Positions 1 to 6,329 of a stretch of DNA of 7,094 nucleotides are shown here, in pieces. A program made the position numbers and the translations under genes. Each line of letters opens with the position of its first letter. Within the stretch, counting starts at the first letter, position 1. The stretch lies in the NCBI GenBank assembly GCA_031366885.1, contig JANLPB010000134.1:1-7094 (forward strand), given 5' to 3'. Under the pieces are notes generated by a model. The model was not told where the DNA came from. It did not search any database and was given only the letters and a program-made list of their open reading frames with translations. The stretch is from UBA668 sp031366885. Its GTDB lineage: Bacteria; Actinomycetota; Acidimicrobiia; Acidimicrobiales; Ilumatobacteraceae.

Positions 1-967
1 TGACTGTGCGGGCGGCGACTTGCACTCCTGCGGCAGCCAGCTTGCGGAAGTAGGCCAGCCCTTCATCCCTCAGCGGGTCGAGCTCGTTCACCGAAATGAT
101 GTGCGGCGGCAAACCGGCCAGGTCGTCCACCGCCGCGTGATACGGCCACGCGAGCGGGTTCGACGTACTCTCGCGTGTCGGGTCGTACAGCATCGCCATC
201 ACACCCATCTGCTCACAGCTGAGGAAGTAGCCGTCGTTCTCGAACAGCGACGTCAGCTCTGCCGGTGGCACCTCGTAGCTGCCGGAGATGTACGGACACT
301 GCGCGTACACGCCTGCAATCAGATCGAGATCTCCATCGCGCTTCGCCTTCAGCGTTGTGGCAAGCGTGAGGTTGCCACCGCCCGACTCCCCCGAGATCAC
401 GATCTTGGACACACCGAGACGGTCTCGCTGACCGGCGAACCAACGCAGCGCCGACGAACAGTCGTTGAGACCGGCCGGGAACGGATGCGGACCGAGCTTG
501 CCGCTGGCATTGCGGAACTCGACACCGCACACAACAAGTCCTGAGGCTGCGAGCTGGTCGCGCCAGCGCTGGTAACCCGAGCCCGATGCCTCCAGGATGG
601 TCATGCCGCCACCGTGCAGGTGGAGGATGCCGGGCAGAGGGCCGGTCGCGCCCTCAGGACGATGGACGTAGAGCGTGATGTCGTTGCCATCGACACCGGT
701 GATCACTTCGATGCTGCGCTCCACCCCCGACACGGCTGGCAGGTCGGCGGTCATCATCGAAAAAAGCATGTCGAAGCCGGCCTCGGCCATCGTGTTGAAC
801 TCGTGCAGCTGCTCCAGCGGTGTCTCAACCGTGACCGGCTGCGGTGGCGTGCGCTCGGCGAGACCGACCGGTGCCATCGCCGCGATCATGCGCGGGTCAG
901 AGCGCGGATCGTCGGCAAGCGTCATATCCGGGTTGCCCAGTCGTCCAGGCAGGTTCGGAGTGGTCAT
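1..967 (-). CDS. Alpha/beta hydrolase, HSL/esterase-lipase family (partial, C-terminus off left edge)
   Basis: Reading leftward from the ATG at 967 gives 322 uninterrupted codons to the window edge, so the stop lies outside. An in-frame TGA lies just upstream of this ATG, and GGGG sits about 5 bases before it as a weak ribosome-binding site. The protein is an alpha/beta hydrolase of the hormone-sensitive-lipase type (alpha/beta hydrolase fold-3), expected to hydrolyse carboxylic esters. HGGG at residues 118-121 is the oxyanion-hole motif. GESGGGN at 193-199 is the nucleophile elbow with Ser195. Asp297 in DPLRDEG (297-303) is the likely catalytic acid. The catalytic His would lie in the missing C-terminal part. 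Residues 1 to about 85 form an N-terminal cap-like region, and no signal peptide is seen, so it is probably cytoplasmic. The elbow reads GESGGG where many relatives have GDSAGG. The gene starts 47 bases after the AI-2E family gene, perhaps in one operon. The fold is certain; the substrate is unknown. Confidence 0.9.
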   Translation of the reverse strand, partial: MTTPNLPGRLGNPDMTLADDPRSDPRMIAAMAPVGLAERTPPQPVTVETPLEQLHEFNTMAEAGFDMLFSMMTADLPAVSGVERSIEVITGVDGNDITLYVHRPEGATGPLPGILHLHGGGMTILEASGSGYQRWRDQLAASGLVVCGVEFRNASGKLGPHPFPAGLNDCSSALRWFAGQRDRLGVSKIVISGESGGGNLTLATTLKAKRDGDLDLIAGVYAQCPYISGSYEVPPAELTSLFENDGYFLSCEQMGVMAMLYDPTRESTSNPLAWPYHAAVDDLAGLPPHIISVNELDPLRDEGLAYFRKLAAAGVQVAARTV

Positions 968-1014
968 CGCAGCCCCATTTCGTCAGGCGGCCCCCAGGCC
1001 ACAGACCGCCGACC

Positions 1015-2157
1015 CTACCCGACCTCCGTCATGCTGTCGGGCAGCACGAGCAGCTGTTCGGCCGGCCGCTCCTGACGAATGGCCTTGACGATCACCTGGA
1101 GAGCTCCACTCACGGGCACGGCGAGCAGCGCTCCAAAGATGCCGAAGAGCTCGACCGCGAGTAGCACACTCAGCAGCACCATCAGCGGATTGACCTGAAC
1201 CTTGCGGGCCATCAGCCACGGATAGATGACGCCGTTCTCGATCTGCTGATAGATCACGAAGAAGACAAGCGAGATGATGCCCGCAGTCGGCGAGTGGAGA
1301 TACGCCGCGATCACGCAGACGGCGGCGCCGATGGTGGCACCGACCAGTGGGATCAGATCAGCGAACGCAACCCACAGCGCCAGCACCACCGGGCTCGGCA
1401 CACCAAGGGCCATCAGGCACACCAACGCCGCGACACCCGCAATGAGACTGACGAGCAGATTTCCCACCATGTATCCGCTGACGGCGCTCGCCGCATCCGT
1501 AGCAATGACTTTGAGGGATGGGCGTCGGCGACGCGGAACGATCCCCAGGAACGCACGGCCCATCGGTTCGGATTGGGTGAGAAAGAGGGTGCTCATCAGC
1601 AGGATCGAGATCAGCCCGAAGACTGCATTGAGGACGGTCTGCGCGGTATCGAGTGGTGAATCTGACAGCTTCTTCGCGGCGTTGACGAGCTGCTGTTCGT
1701 TGTCCTGCACGTAGTTTTCGATGTGCAACCGCTGCACCAACTGGCCGACCGGGCCTTTGCCGTCGGCGGCCCTGTGCACCGTGCCGGGCAGGTCGCTGAT
1801 GATGGCGATCAATTGCGTCCTGACCGGCATCAAGAACAACAGAACAATCCCCACTGTCGCCGCGAGTGCAGTGAACATCACGACGCAGGTGGCGAGCGTG
1901 CGCCGGCCGCCGAGTCTGCGCTGAACGAACCGAACCGCTGGCGCCAGCACGATGGCCAAGAACCCGGCGATGGCTACCCACGCAAGAATTCGGACGGTTG
2001 CAAGAATGGCGGTCAGCAGTATGTAGGTGGCCAGCAACACAGCCACAGAGGCGACGATCGTCCGCCAGGGGACATCGCCCCACGTCGTCTCGCCGGTCGA
2101 CACGTCATCGGGCGGTTTGCCAGTGGACCCCATCTCCCCGAACGACAAGTCCTGCAT
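1015..2157 (-). CDS. AI-2E family transporter (multi-pass membrane protein)
   Basis: This 380-residue protein matches the AI-2E (TqsA/YdiK/PerM-like) permease family in length and layout. Hydrophobic segments lie near residues 33-55, 57-75, 88-111, 174-195, 228-250, 255-286, 292-308 and 324-358. A soluble stretch of about 60 residues (112-172) separates the N-terminal helices from the C-terminal bundle, as is usual for the family. The C-terminal part carries family hallmarks: DLIPLVGATIGA (267-278), YQQIENGVIYP (303-313) and a final FGIFGALLAVPVSG (338-351). Family members have been linked to autoinducer-2 export or to sodium/proton antiport, but most have no known substrate, so the name should not be read as evidence for quorum sensing. 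No strong ribosome-binding site precedes the ATG at 2157. The ATG of Met9 (2133) is an alternative, but its GGGGAG abuts the codon and is too close to serve as one. It lies 47 bases after the VOC gene and 47 before the hydrolase. Confidence 0.92.
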   Translation of the reverse strand: MQDLSFGEMGSTGKPPDDVSTGETTWGDVPWRTIVASVAVLLATYILLTAILATVRILAWVAIAGFLAIVLAPAVRFVQRRLGGRRTLATCVVMFTALAATVGIVLLFLMPVRTQLIAIISDLPGTVHRAADGKGPVGQLVQRLHIENYVQDNEQQLVNAAKKLSDSPLDTAQTVLNAVFGLISILLMSTLFLTQSEPMGRAFLGIVPRRRRPSLKVIATDAASAVSGYMVGNLLVSLIAGVAALVCLMALGVPSPVVLALWVAFADLIPLVGATIGAAVCVIAAYLHSPTAGIISLVFFVIYQQIENGVIYPWLMARKVQVNPLMVLLSVLLAVELFGIFGALLAVPVSGALQVIVKAIRQERPAEQLLVLPDSMTEVG

Positions 2158-2186
2158 GCGGCAGCTGTACCCACGTCCCAGCGGCC

Positions 2187-2199
2187 TGAAACATTTTCA
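2187..2199. repeat. Short AT-rich inverted repeat in the VOC/AI-2E spacer
   Basis: TGAAA and TTTCA flank a 3-base centre (CAT) inside the 47-base gap between the VOC gene and the AI-2E family gene. It is a local AT-rich patch in GC-rich DNA. No run of T follows on the minus strand, so it does not look like an intrinsic terminator. It could be an operator or part of a promoter for the membrane-protein gene, or chance: 5-base arms are short. Confidence 0.25.
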
Positions 2200-2204
2200 C
2201 TCGG

Positions 2205-2624
2205 CTACGAAAGGGTGCGCACGAATGCCTTGACCGCGTCCTCATCCGGTTGCCCCCAGCCGATGCAAAACGGATGGCCCGCTGGGTCTGCGTAGACGCG
2301 ATGACCCTCACCGGTGGTGTGGTCACCGTCCTGTAGGAGACGAGCGCCAAGTGCCATGACCTGCTCATGGGCTGCGGCAGCGTCCGTCACGTGGAGATCG
2401 AGATGAACCTGTTGGCGAACACCGTTGGGCCATTCGGGAGGAACGTGGTCGGGGGCCAACTGGATTCCGATACGCCACCTGCCATCCGAGTCGATGACCG
2501 AGTGCCAGTCGTCGTCGGCGACAACTCGTCCGCCCAGCACACCCGCCCAAAAGGCGCTCTCGGTTGCAAGATCAGCCGCATCGAACACGACCACCTGACG
2601 CATGATGTCCACGAAGGTCATCAT
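2205..2624 (-). CDS. VOC superfamily protein (Glyoxalase_6-like)
   Basis: This small single-domain protein (139 residues from the ATG at 2624) has the pattern of the actinobacteria-rich Glyoxalase_6 group of the vicinal oxygen chelate superfamily. It has two beta-alpha-beta-beta-beta halves. The first starts VVVFDAADLATESAFWAGVLG, without its final residue at residues 11-30. The second contains VHLDLHV (73-79), then an Ala-rich helix with MALGARLL, and ends in DPAGHPFCIGW (113-123). Family members bind metals or small ligands and include lyases, isomerases, dioxygenases and antibiotic-binding proteins; none of these can be assigned here. The open frame extends to an ATG at 2660, but that would intrude further into the divergent spacer. 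The paired ATGs at 2624/2621 and a third at 2603 (132 residues, starting right before the first strand) are all plausible, and no ribosome-binding site decides between them. It is the first gene of a same-strand run with the AI-2E family and hydrolase genes. Confidence 0.85.
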   Translation of the reverse strand: MMTFVDIMRQVVVFDAADLATESAFWAGVLGGRVVADDDWHSVIDSDGRWRIGIQLAPDHVPPEWPNGVRQQVHLDLHVTDAAAAHEQVMALGARLLQDGDHTTGEGHRVYADPAGHPFCIGWGQPDEDAVKAFVRTLS

Positions 2625-2697
2625 CGCGCGCCGGTCAGCGCACGAACGCCAACTGTGCACGCCGACGTCATCGCCACGTCACATACCGGCAACTTCG

Positions 2698-2710
2698 GAC
2701 TGTCACAGTC
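2698..2710. promoter_or_regulatory. Perfect 13-base palindrome in divergent spacer, candidate operator
   Basis: GACTGTCACAGTC is a perfect inverted repeat with 6-base arms around one central base. It lies 5 bases upstream of the acyltransferase ATG at 2716, and about 75 bases upstream of the VOC gene on the other strand. Size and position suit a dimeric repressor site, but no regulator gene is in the window and no clear -10/-35 pair was recognised nearby. Function is inferred from position only. Confidence 0.35.
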
Positions 2711-2715
2711 ACTGC

Positions 2716-3471
2716 ATGCGCATGGATGACTGCACGCCACGGGCCCCGCACGGGCCATCACGCGCTGGGCCGCCGTTGCAGCGATGGACTCGCGCTGTGC
2801 TGCGTCATCCGTTCCGCATGCTGTGGCCGGTCGAGGTGTCCGGCGCGCACCATGTGCCAGCAGCTAGCGCAGCCATCCTGTGTCCGAACCACCTCAGCTT
2901 CTTCGACTCGGTCGTGATGATGCTGACGTTCGATCGACCGATCTACTTCATCGGCAAGTCCGAGTACCTCGACTCGTGGAAGACGCGCCGACTGCTGCCG
3001 GCGATGGGGATGATTCCGATCGATCGCGACTGCGGTGCTCGGGCGACGATCGCGCTCGACGCTGCTGCTGCGGTTCTCCGCGACGGTTCGCTGCTGTGCA
3101 TTTACCCGGAGGGCACCCGCTCACGTGACGGTCGGCTCTATCGCGGCCACACCGGTGCGGCGCGACTGGCAGCCACGGTCGGATGCGCGCTCGTGCCCAT
3201 TGGGATCAGCGGTACCGAAGAGATCCAACCCCCCGACACCCGCATGCCACGATTCCGTCGGTCGTGCTCCGTCACGGTCGGCGAGCCACTGATCCCTGCC
3301 ACAGCCAGCGAGGAACGGCGAGGCGGAGCTCGTACGACCACCGACGAACTCATGCAGCGCATCGCCGCGCTCACCGGCCAAGAATACGTACCTCGCCACG
3401 CCACACGACTACGCCAGAACACGCTCGTGACCGAGCAGTTGCCGCGCCATCTGGCCACCGCTCTTGGTTAA
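2716..3471 (+). CDS. 1-acyl-sn-glycerol-3-phosphate acyltransferase-like (PlsC/LPLAT family)
   Basis: This 251-residue protein carries the ordered motifs of the PlsC-type glycerolipid acyltransferases, which move an acyl group from a thioester to a lysophospholipid or similar acceptor at the membrane. Motif I is NHLSFFD (58-64), with the catalytic His59 and Asp64. The motif II region is MGMIPIDR (97-104). Motif III is YPEGTRS (130-136), which binds the phosphate of the acceptor. Motif IV is VPIGISG (160-166). The N-terminus has no clear membrane helix, so attachment is probably peripheral. The open frame extends upstream to 2602, but that extra stretch overlaps the start of the divergent VOC gene and lacks family similarity. 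I therefore chose the ATG at 2716; the ATG at 2722 is equally possible. There is no good ribosome-binding site. The stop TAA (3469-3471) overlaps the stop of the convergent ligase gene. The exact acceptor is unknown; roles in phosphatidic acid synthesis, triacylglycerol synthesis or lipid remodelling are all open. Confidence 0.9.
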   Translation: MRMDDCTPRAPHGPSRAGPPLQRWTRAVLRHPFRMLWPVEVSGAHHVPAASAAILCPNHLSFFDSVVMMLTFDRPIYFIGKSEYLDSWKTRRLLPAMGMIPIDRDCGARATIALDAAAAVLRDGSLLCIYPEGTRSRDGRLYRGHTGAARLAATVGCALVPIGISGTEEIQPPDTRMPRFRRSCSVTVGEPLIPATASEERRGGARTTTDELMQRIAALTGQEYVPRHATRLRQNTLVTEQLPRHLATALG

Positions 3472-5036
3472 TTTACGTTGCGGCTTCGACCTTCCCAGTA
3501 GGGCGCGCGCAGGTCCTTCTTCAGGATCTTGCCGCTGGGGTTACGGGGAAGGGCTTCCTCCCAGTCGACACTGGTCGGGCACTTGAAGCGAGCCAGGCGC
3601 TCACGGGCGTAATCGATGATCTCCTGCTCGGTGACTTCCGCACCCGCCTTCTTGACGACAACCGCCTTCGCCGTCTCGCCCCACTTCTCGTGCGGCACGC
3701 CGATGACTGCCACGTCGGCAACAGCGGGGTGGCCCATCAACACGTTCTCCACCTCAGCGGGGTACACGTTCTCGCCTCCGGACACGATCATGTCCTTCAC
3801 CCGGTCGTGGATGTAGACGTAGCCATCGGCGTCGACGTAGCCGACATCGCCACTCTTGAACCAACCGTCGGGGGTGATGGCCTTCTCCGTCTCCTCCGGC
3901 ATCTTCCAGTACCCGATCATCACCTGCTGCGAGCGAATCCAGATCTCGCCGACCTCACAGTTGCGCGGCTCGCCATCGGAGCTGTCGGTGTCGACGATTC
4001 GAATCTCCACGCCAGGGCCGGGAAGACCACAGCTGCGCAGACGGTGCTTGTTCACACCTTCCGGGTCGTGGTCGTGCGGCGGAAGGTTGACGACTGCACC
4101 AGTGGTTTCGGTCAGCCCGTACGCCTGCCAGAACTTGCATTTGAACACCCGCACACTGGTGGCCAACACCTCTTCGCTGATTGGCGAGGCACCGTAGACC
4201 AGCACCTGCAAGCTCGAGTAGTCGGCCTCCGCTGCGCCGGGCACCATGAGCACGAATTGCAGCACCGCGGGCACAACGAAACCGTGCGTGATGCGCTCCT
4301 CGCCGATGAGGCGAATGAGGCCAGCCGGGTCGAGTTCGCGCAAGATGATGCTTGTGGCACCTTCGTACTGCCCGGCCACGGCCCAGCCGCCGCCACCAAT
4401 GTGAAACAGCGGCATGGCCACCAAGTTCACCGACTCTGGGGTCAGCTCCCATATCTCCTTCGCCATCGGCAACAGGCCGAAGAAGTTGGTGTTGGTCAGC
4501 ATCACGCCCTTGGGGCGGCCGGTGGTACCGCTGGAGTACAGCTGGAACGCAACGTCGCCCGCGGCGCTGGTGTGGCCAGGGTCGGTATCGGACTGTGACG
4601 CCAGTTCGGTCTCGTAATCGGCAAACGTGCCGTCGCCGTCGATCACCAGGATCTTGGTCACGCTCGTCAGGTTCGGGGAAATGGCATTGAGGATCGACAC
4701 GAACTCGCGACCGACGATGAAGACCTTCGCCTCCGCATCGTTGACGATGTACTCGACCTCGGGTGGGGCGAGGCGCCAGTTGACGTCGACGCACACGGCG
4801 TTCAACAACGCCGCACCGTAGAACACCTCGAAGTGCTCGATGCCGTTCTTGTCAAGGAACGCAACACGGTCCTGCGGGCCGACACCGTTGGCGGCAAGAA
4901 GGTTCGCCATCTGCCGAGCCCGGCCGTACAGGTCCGCCCACGTCAATCTGCGATCGCCCTGCACGAGCGCCGTGCGGGCCGAGCGTTCGACACCGTGTAC
5001 GCGAATGATGTCCGAGACCGTTGTGATGTTCGCCAT
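3468..5036 (-). CDS. Acyl-CoA ligase (AMP-forming, FadD-like)
   Basis: This is a complete 522-residue enzyme of the ANL superfamily, which activates a carboxylic acid with ATP to an acyl-adenylate and then transfers it to CoA. The core motifs are intact. The phosphate-binding loop is YSSGTTGRPKGV (167-178). YGLTETTG (306-313) is the A5 motif. GDVGYVDADGYVYIHDR (396-412) contains the Asp that binds ribose, and the hinge follows. SGGENVYPAEVE (419-430) is motif A8. The C-terminal PRNPSGKILKKDLR (497-510) holds the catalytic Lys503. No carrier-protein domain is fused, so CoA is the likely acceptor. Length and motif spacing fit medium/long-chain or steroid-acid CoA ligases of the FadD type; the acid substrate cannot be read from the sequence. 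The gene begins 30 bases after the P450 stop on the same strand, so the two are probably one transcript, with the P450 providing an oxidised product to activate. Its stop overlaps the convergent acyltransferase gene. Confidence 0.95.
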   Translation of the reverse strand: MANITTVSDIIRVHGVERSARTALVQGDRRLTWADLYGRARQMANLLAANGVGPQDRVAFLDKNGIEHFEVFYGAALLNAVCVDVNWRLAPPEVEYIVNDAEAKVFIVGREFVSILNAISPNLTSVTKILVIDGDGTFADYETELASQSDTDPGHTSAAGDVAFQLYSSGTTGRPKGVMLTNTNFFGLLPMAKEIWELTPESVNLVAMPLFHIGGGGWAVAGQYEGATSIILRELDPAGLIRLIGEERITHGFVVPAVLQFVLMVPGAAEADYSSLQVLVYGASPISEEVLATSVRVFKCKFWQAYGLTETTGAVVNLPPHDHDPEGVNKHRLRSCGLPGPGVEIRIVDTDSSDGEPRNCEVGEIWIRSQQVMIGYWKMPEETEKAITPDGWFKSGDVGYVDADGYVYIHDRVKDMIVSGGENVYPAEVENVLMGHPAVADVAVIGVPHEKWGETAKAVVVKKAGAEVTEQEIIDYARERLARFKCPTSVDWEEALPRNPSGKILKKDLRAPYWEGRSRNVN

Positions 5037-5039
5037 AGC

Positions 5040-5055
5040 GGCGCAGAGTAGCGCC
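5040..5055 (-). promoter_or_regulatory. GC hairpin 3 bases upstream of the acyl-CoA ligase start
   Basis: On the minus strand GGCGC, a 6-base loop (TACTCT) and GCGCC form a perfect 5-pair GC stem. It ends 3 bases before the ligase ATG at 5036. The only Shine-Dalgarno-like sequence, AGAGGA, overlaps the P450 stop codon 26 bases upstream of the ATG. If the 16-base hairpin is folded, the effective spacing shrinks to 10 bases. The hairpin is seen in the sequence; an effect on translation is inference. Confidence 0.4.
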
Positions 5056-5066
5056 CCACCGTTCCT

Positions 5067-6275
5067 CTAGCGAACGCTGTAACCCAGCCCGAAGCTGCGA
5101 ACGGCACGAGCAAAGATGTTTGGTTCCACGTCTGGCTCACTCACCACGCGCAGGTCGGTGATTCGTTGCGAGAGCTGCCCGAATACCGCCTGCAATGTTG
5201 TCCGTGCGACATGCGTTCCCACGCAGAGATGTGTACCGAAGCCGAATGCGATCTGCGGGTTCGGGCTGCGGCGGATGTCGAACGTGAACGGATCGGCGAA
5301 CACAGCCTCGTCGCGGTTGGCCGAGGGGTACAGCATGATGATGCGATCTCCACGATGGATGGCCTGCCCGGCAACCTCGGCGTCGGCGCCGGCCCGGCGA
5401 AACATGTTGTTGAGCGGCGTCACCCAACGCAAAATCTCCTCCACGGCGCCAGCGACGAGTGAAGGGTCTGTGGCCATCGCCTCCCACTGCTCGGGGTGAT
5501 CGACGAACACTCGCAGGCCGTGACTGATCGCGGTGCGAGTTGTCTCGGCGCCGCCGCTGATGAACAGCCCGACCTCGTGCACGATGGCGGCCGGCGGCAG
5601 CGGTTGATCGTCGATCTTGGCGTGAACCCAGGTAGAGATCAGGTCGTGCGCGGGGCAGCCGGCGCGCTCCTGTGCAATCGGTACCAGCGCCTGTACGAAC
5701 TCCATGTTGGCGTCGATGAACTCGGTGAAGGTGGAGCCATCGCGCTCGCGCATGTCGATGCGCATCAGCCGCTCGCTCCAGCTCTTCATCTCCGGCCACA
5801 TTGTCTCGGGGAAGCCCAGCAGCTGGCATGTCAGGCGCGCCGGTAGCTGGCCGGAGAGCGCGTTGACCACTTCGATTTCCGTGTTCGCCAGCGCTTCATC
5901 GATGAGAGTGGTCGTCATCGCATCGATGGCCGGCTTGCGGACCGCAGTCGCAGCACCGGTGAGATCACCCTGCACCAACATGCGCTGCTGGCGGTGGCGC
6001 GGGTCGTCCTGCGCAATCATGTTGATCTCGTCGGGAGACCAGACGGCGCGATAGCCCTGGCCGCTGAGGAACACCGAGCTCCGTCGCTCCACCTCCTGCA
6101 GGTCGGCGTGACGCGTGATTCCCCACAGCCCATTGCGCCGATCGCGGTACACCGGCTCGTTGGCGCGCATCCAGGTGAACGCTTCGTGCATGCGCTCGAA
6201 GTCCTGATACAGGGTTGGGTCCAACAGGTCGAAGGTCAGTCGGTCGGCTGAGGTCCGTTCGTTGGTGGCTTTCAT
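5067..6275 (-). CDS. Cytochrome P450 (CYP125/CYP142-like bacterial class)
   Basis: This is a complete soluble bacterial-type P450 of 402 residues, a haem monooxygenase that inserts one oxygen atom into an organic substrate using electrons from a redox partner. HRQQR (94-98) is the C-helix pair that contacts the haem propionates. GGAETTR (241-247) in helix I supplies the acid-alcohol pair Glu244-Thr245. EILR (280-283) is the ExxR motif. FGFGTHLCVG (344-353) is the haem loop with Cys351 as thiolate ligand. The stretch around TPLNNMFRRAGADAEVAG and SANRDEAVFADP resembles, from memory, the mycobacterial CYP125/142/124 group that hydroxylates sterol side chains and branched lipids; a homology search is needed to confirm this. 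The open frame runs up to 6368, but those 31 extra residues would overlap the divergent ABC gene, so the ATG at 6275 is preferred; it gives normal family length. There is no ribosome-binding site before it, so a leaderless transcript is possible. No ferredoxin or reductase gene is adjacent. Confidence 0.95.
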   Translation of the reverse strand: MKATNERTSADRLTFDLLDPTLYQDFERMHEAFTWMRANEPVYRDRRNGLWGITRHADLQEVERRSSVFLSGQGYRAVWSPDEINMIAQDDPRHRQQRMLVQGDLTGAATAVRKPAIDAMTTTLIDEALANTEIEVVNALSGQLPARLTCQLLGFPETMWPEMKSWSERLMRIDMRERDGSTFTEFIDANMEFVQALVPIAQERAGCPAHDLISTWVHAKIDDQPLPPAAIVHEVGLFISGGAETTRTAISHGLRVFVDHPEQWEAMATDPSLVAGAVEEILRWVTPLNNMFRRAGADAEVAGQAIHRGDRIIMLYPSANRDEAVFADPFTFDIRRSPNPQIAFGFGTHLCVGTHVARTTLQAVFGQLSQRITDLRVVSEPDVEPNIFARAVRSFGLGYSVR

Positions 6276-6277
6276 GA

Positions 6278-6293
6278 GTGTGGAATAACACAC
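6278..6293. promoter_or_regulatory. Inverted repeat in P450/ABC divergent spacer, candidate operator
   Basis: GTGTG and CACAC flank a 6-base AT-rich centre (GAATAA) in the 54-base spacer between the divergent P450 and ABC genes. It lies 2 bases upstream of the P450 ATG and about 36 bases upstream of the ABC start. A protein bound here could block P450 transcription or translation and affect the divergent promoter. The AT-rich centre also puts TATTCC at the -12 to -7 position relative to the P450 ATG, weakly compatible with a leaderless promoter. Function is inferred. Confidence 0.35.
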
Positions 6294-6329
6294 CACCGGC
6301 GGCACCCTGTCATCGGGCATGATGGGTCT

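Noticed and set aside
20..544. 174-codon plus-strand open frame at the left edge
   Set aside because: It is antisense to the alpha/beta hydrolase, whose catalytic motifs lie in the opposite frame. The plus-strand product has no recognisable domain.
976..1010. Possible stem-loop (GGCGG...CCGCC and GGCC...GGCC) between the AI-2E and hydrolase genes
   Set aside because: The candidate arms overlap and compete, the outer loop is long, and no T run follows. It looks like chance pairing in GC-rich sequence rather than a terminator.
1015..2157. Quorum-sensing role for the AI-2E family gene
   Set aside because: The family name comes from a few members. No luxS or lsr-type gene is present and most members have other or unknown substrates.
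2602..2715. N-terminal extension of the acyltransferase from the ATG at 2602
   Set aside because: It overlaps the start of the divergent VOC gene, covers the whole promoter spacer and lacks family similarity; family motifs begin well after the ATG at 2716.
3183..4598. 471-codon plus-strand open frame opposite the acyl-CoA ligase
   Set aside because: It is antisense to a gene with every ANL motif intact and also overlaps the acyltransferase end. Its translation is rich in Arg, His, Val and Asp and shows no domain, which is typical of stop-poor shadow frames in GC-rich DNA.
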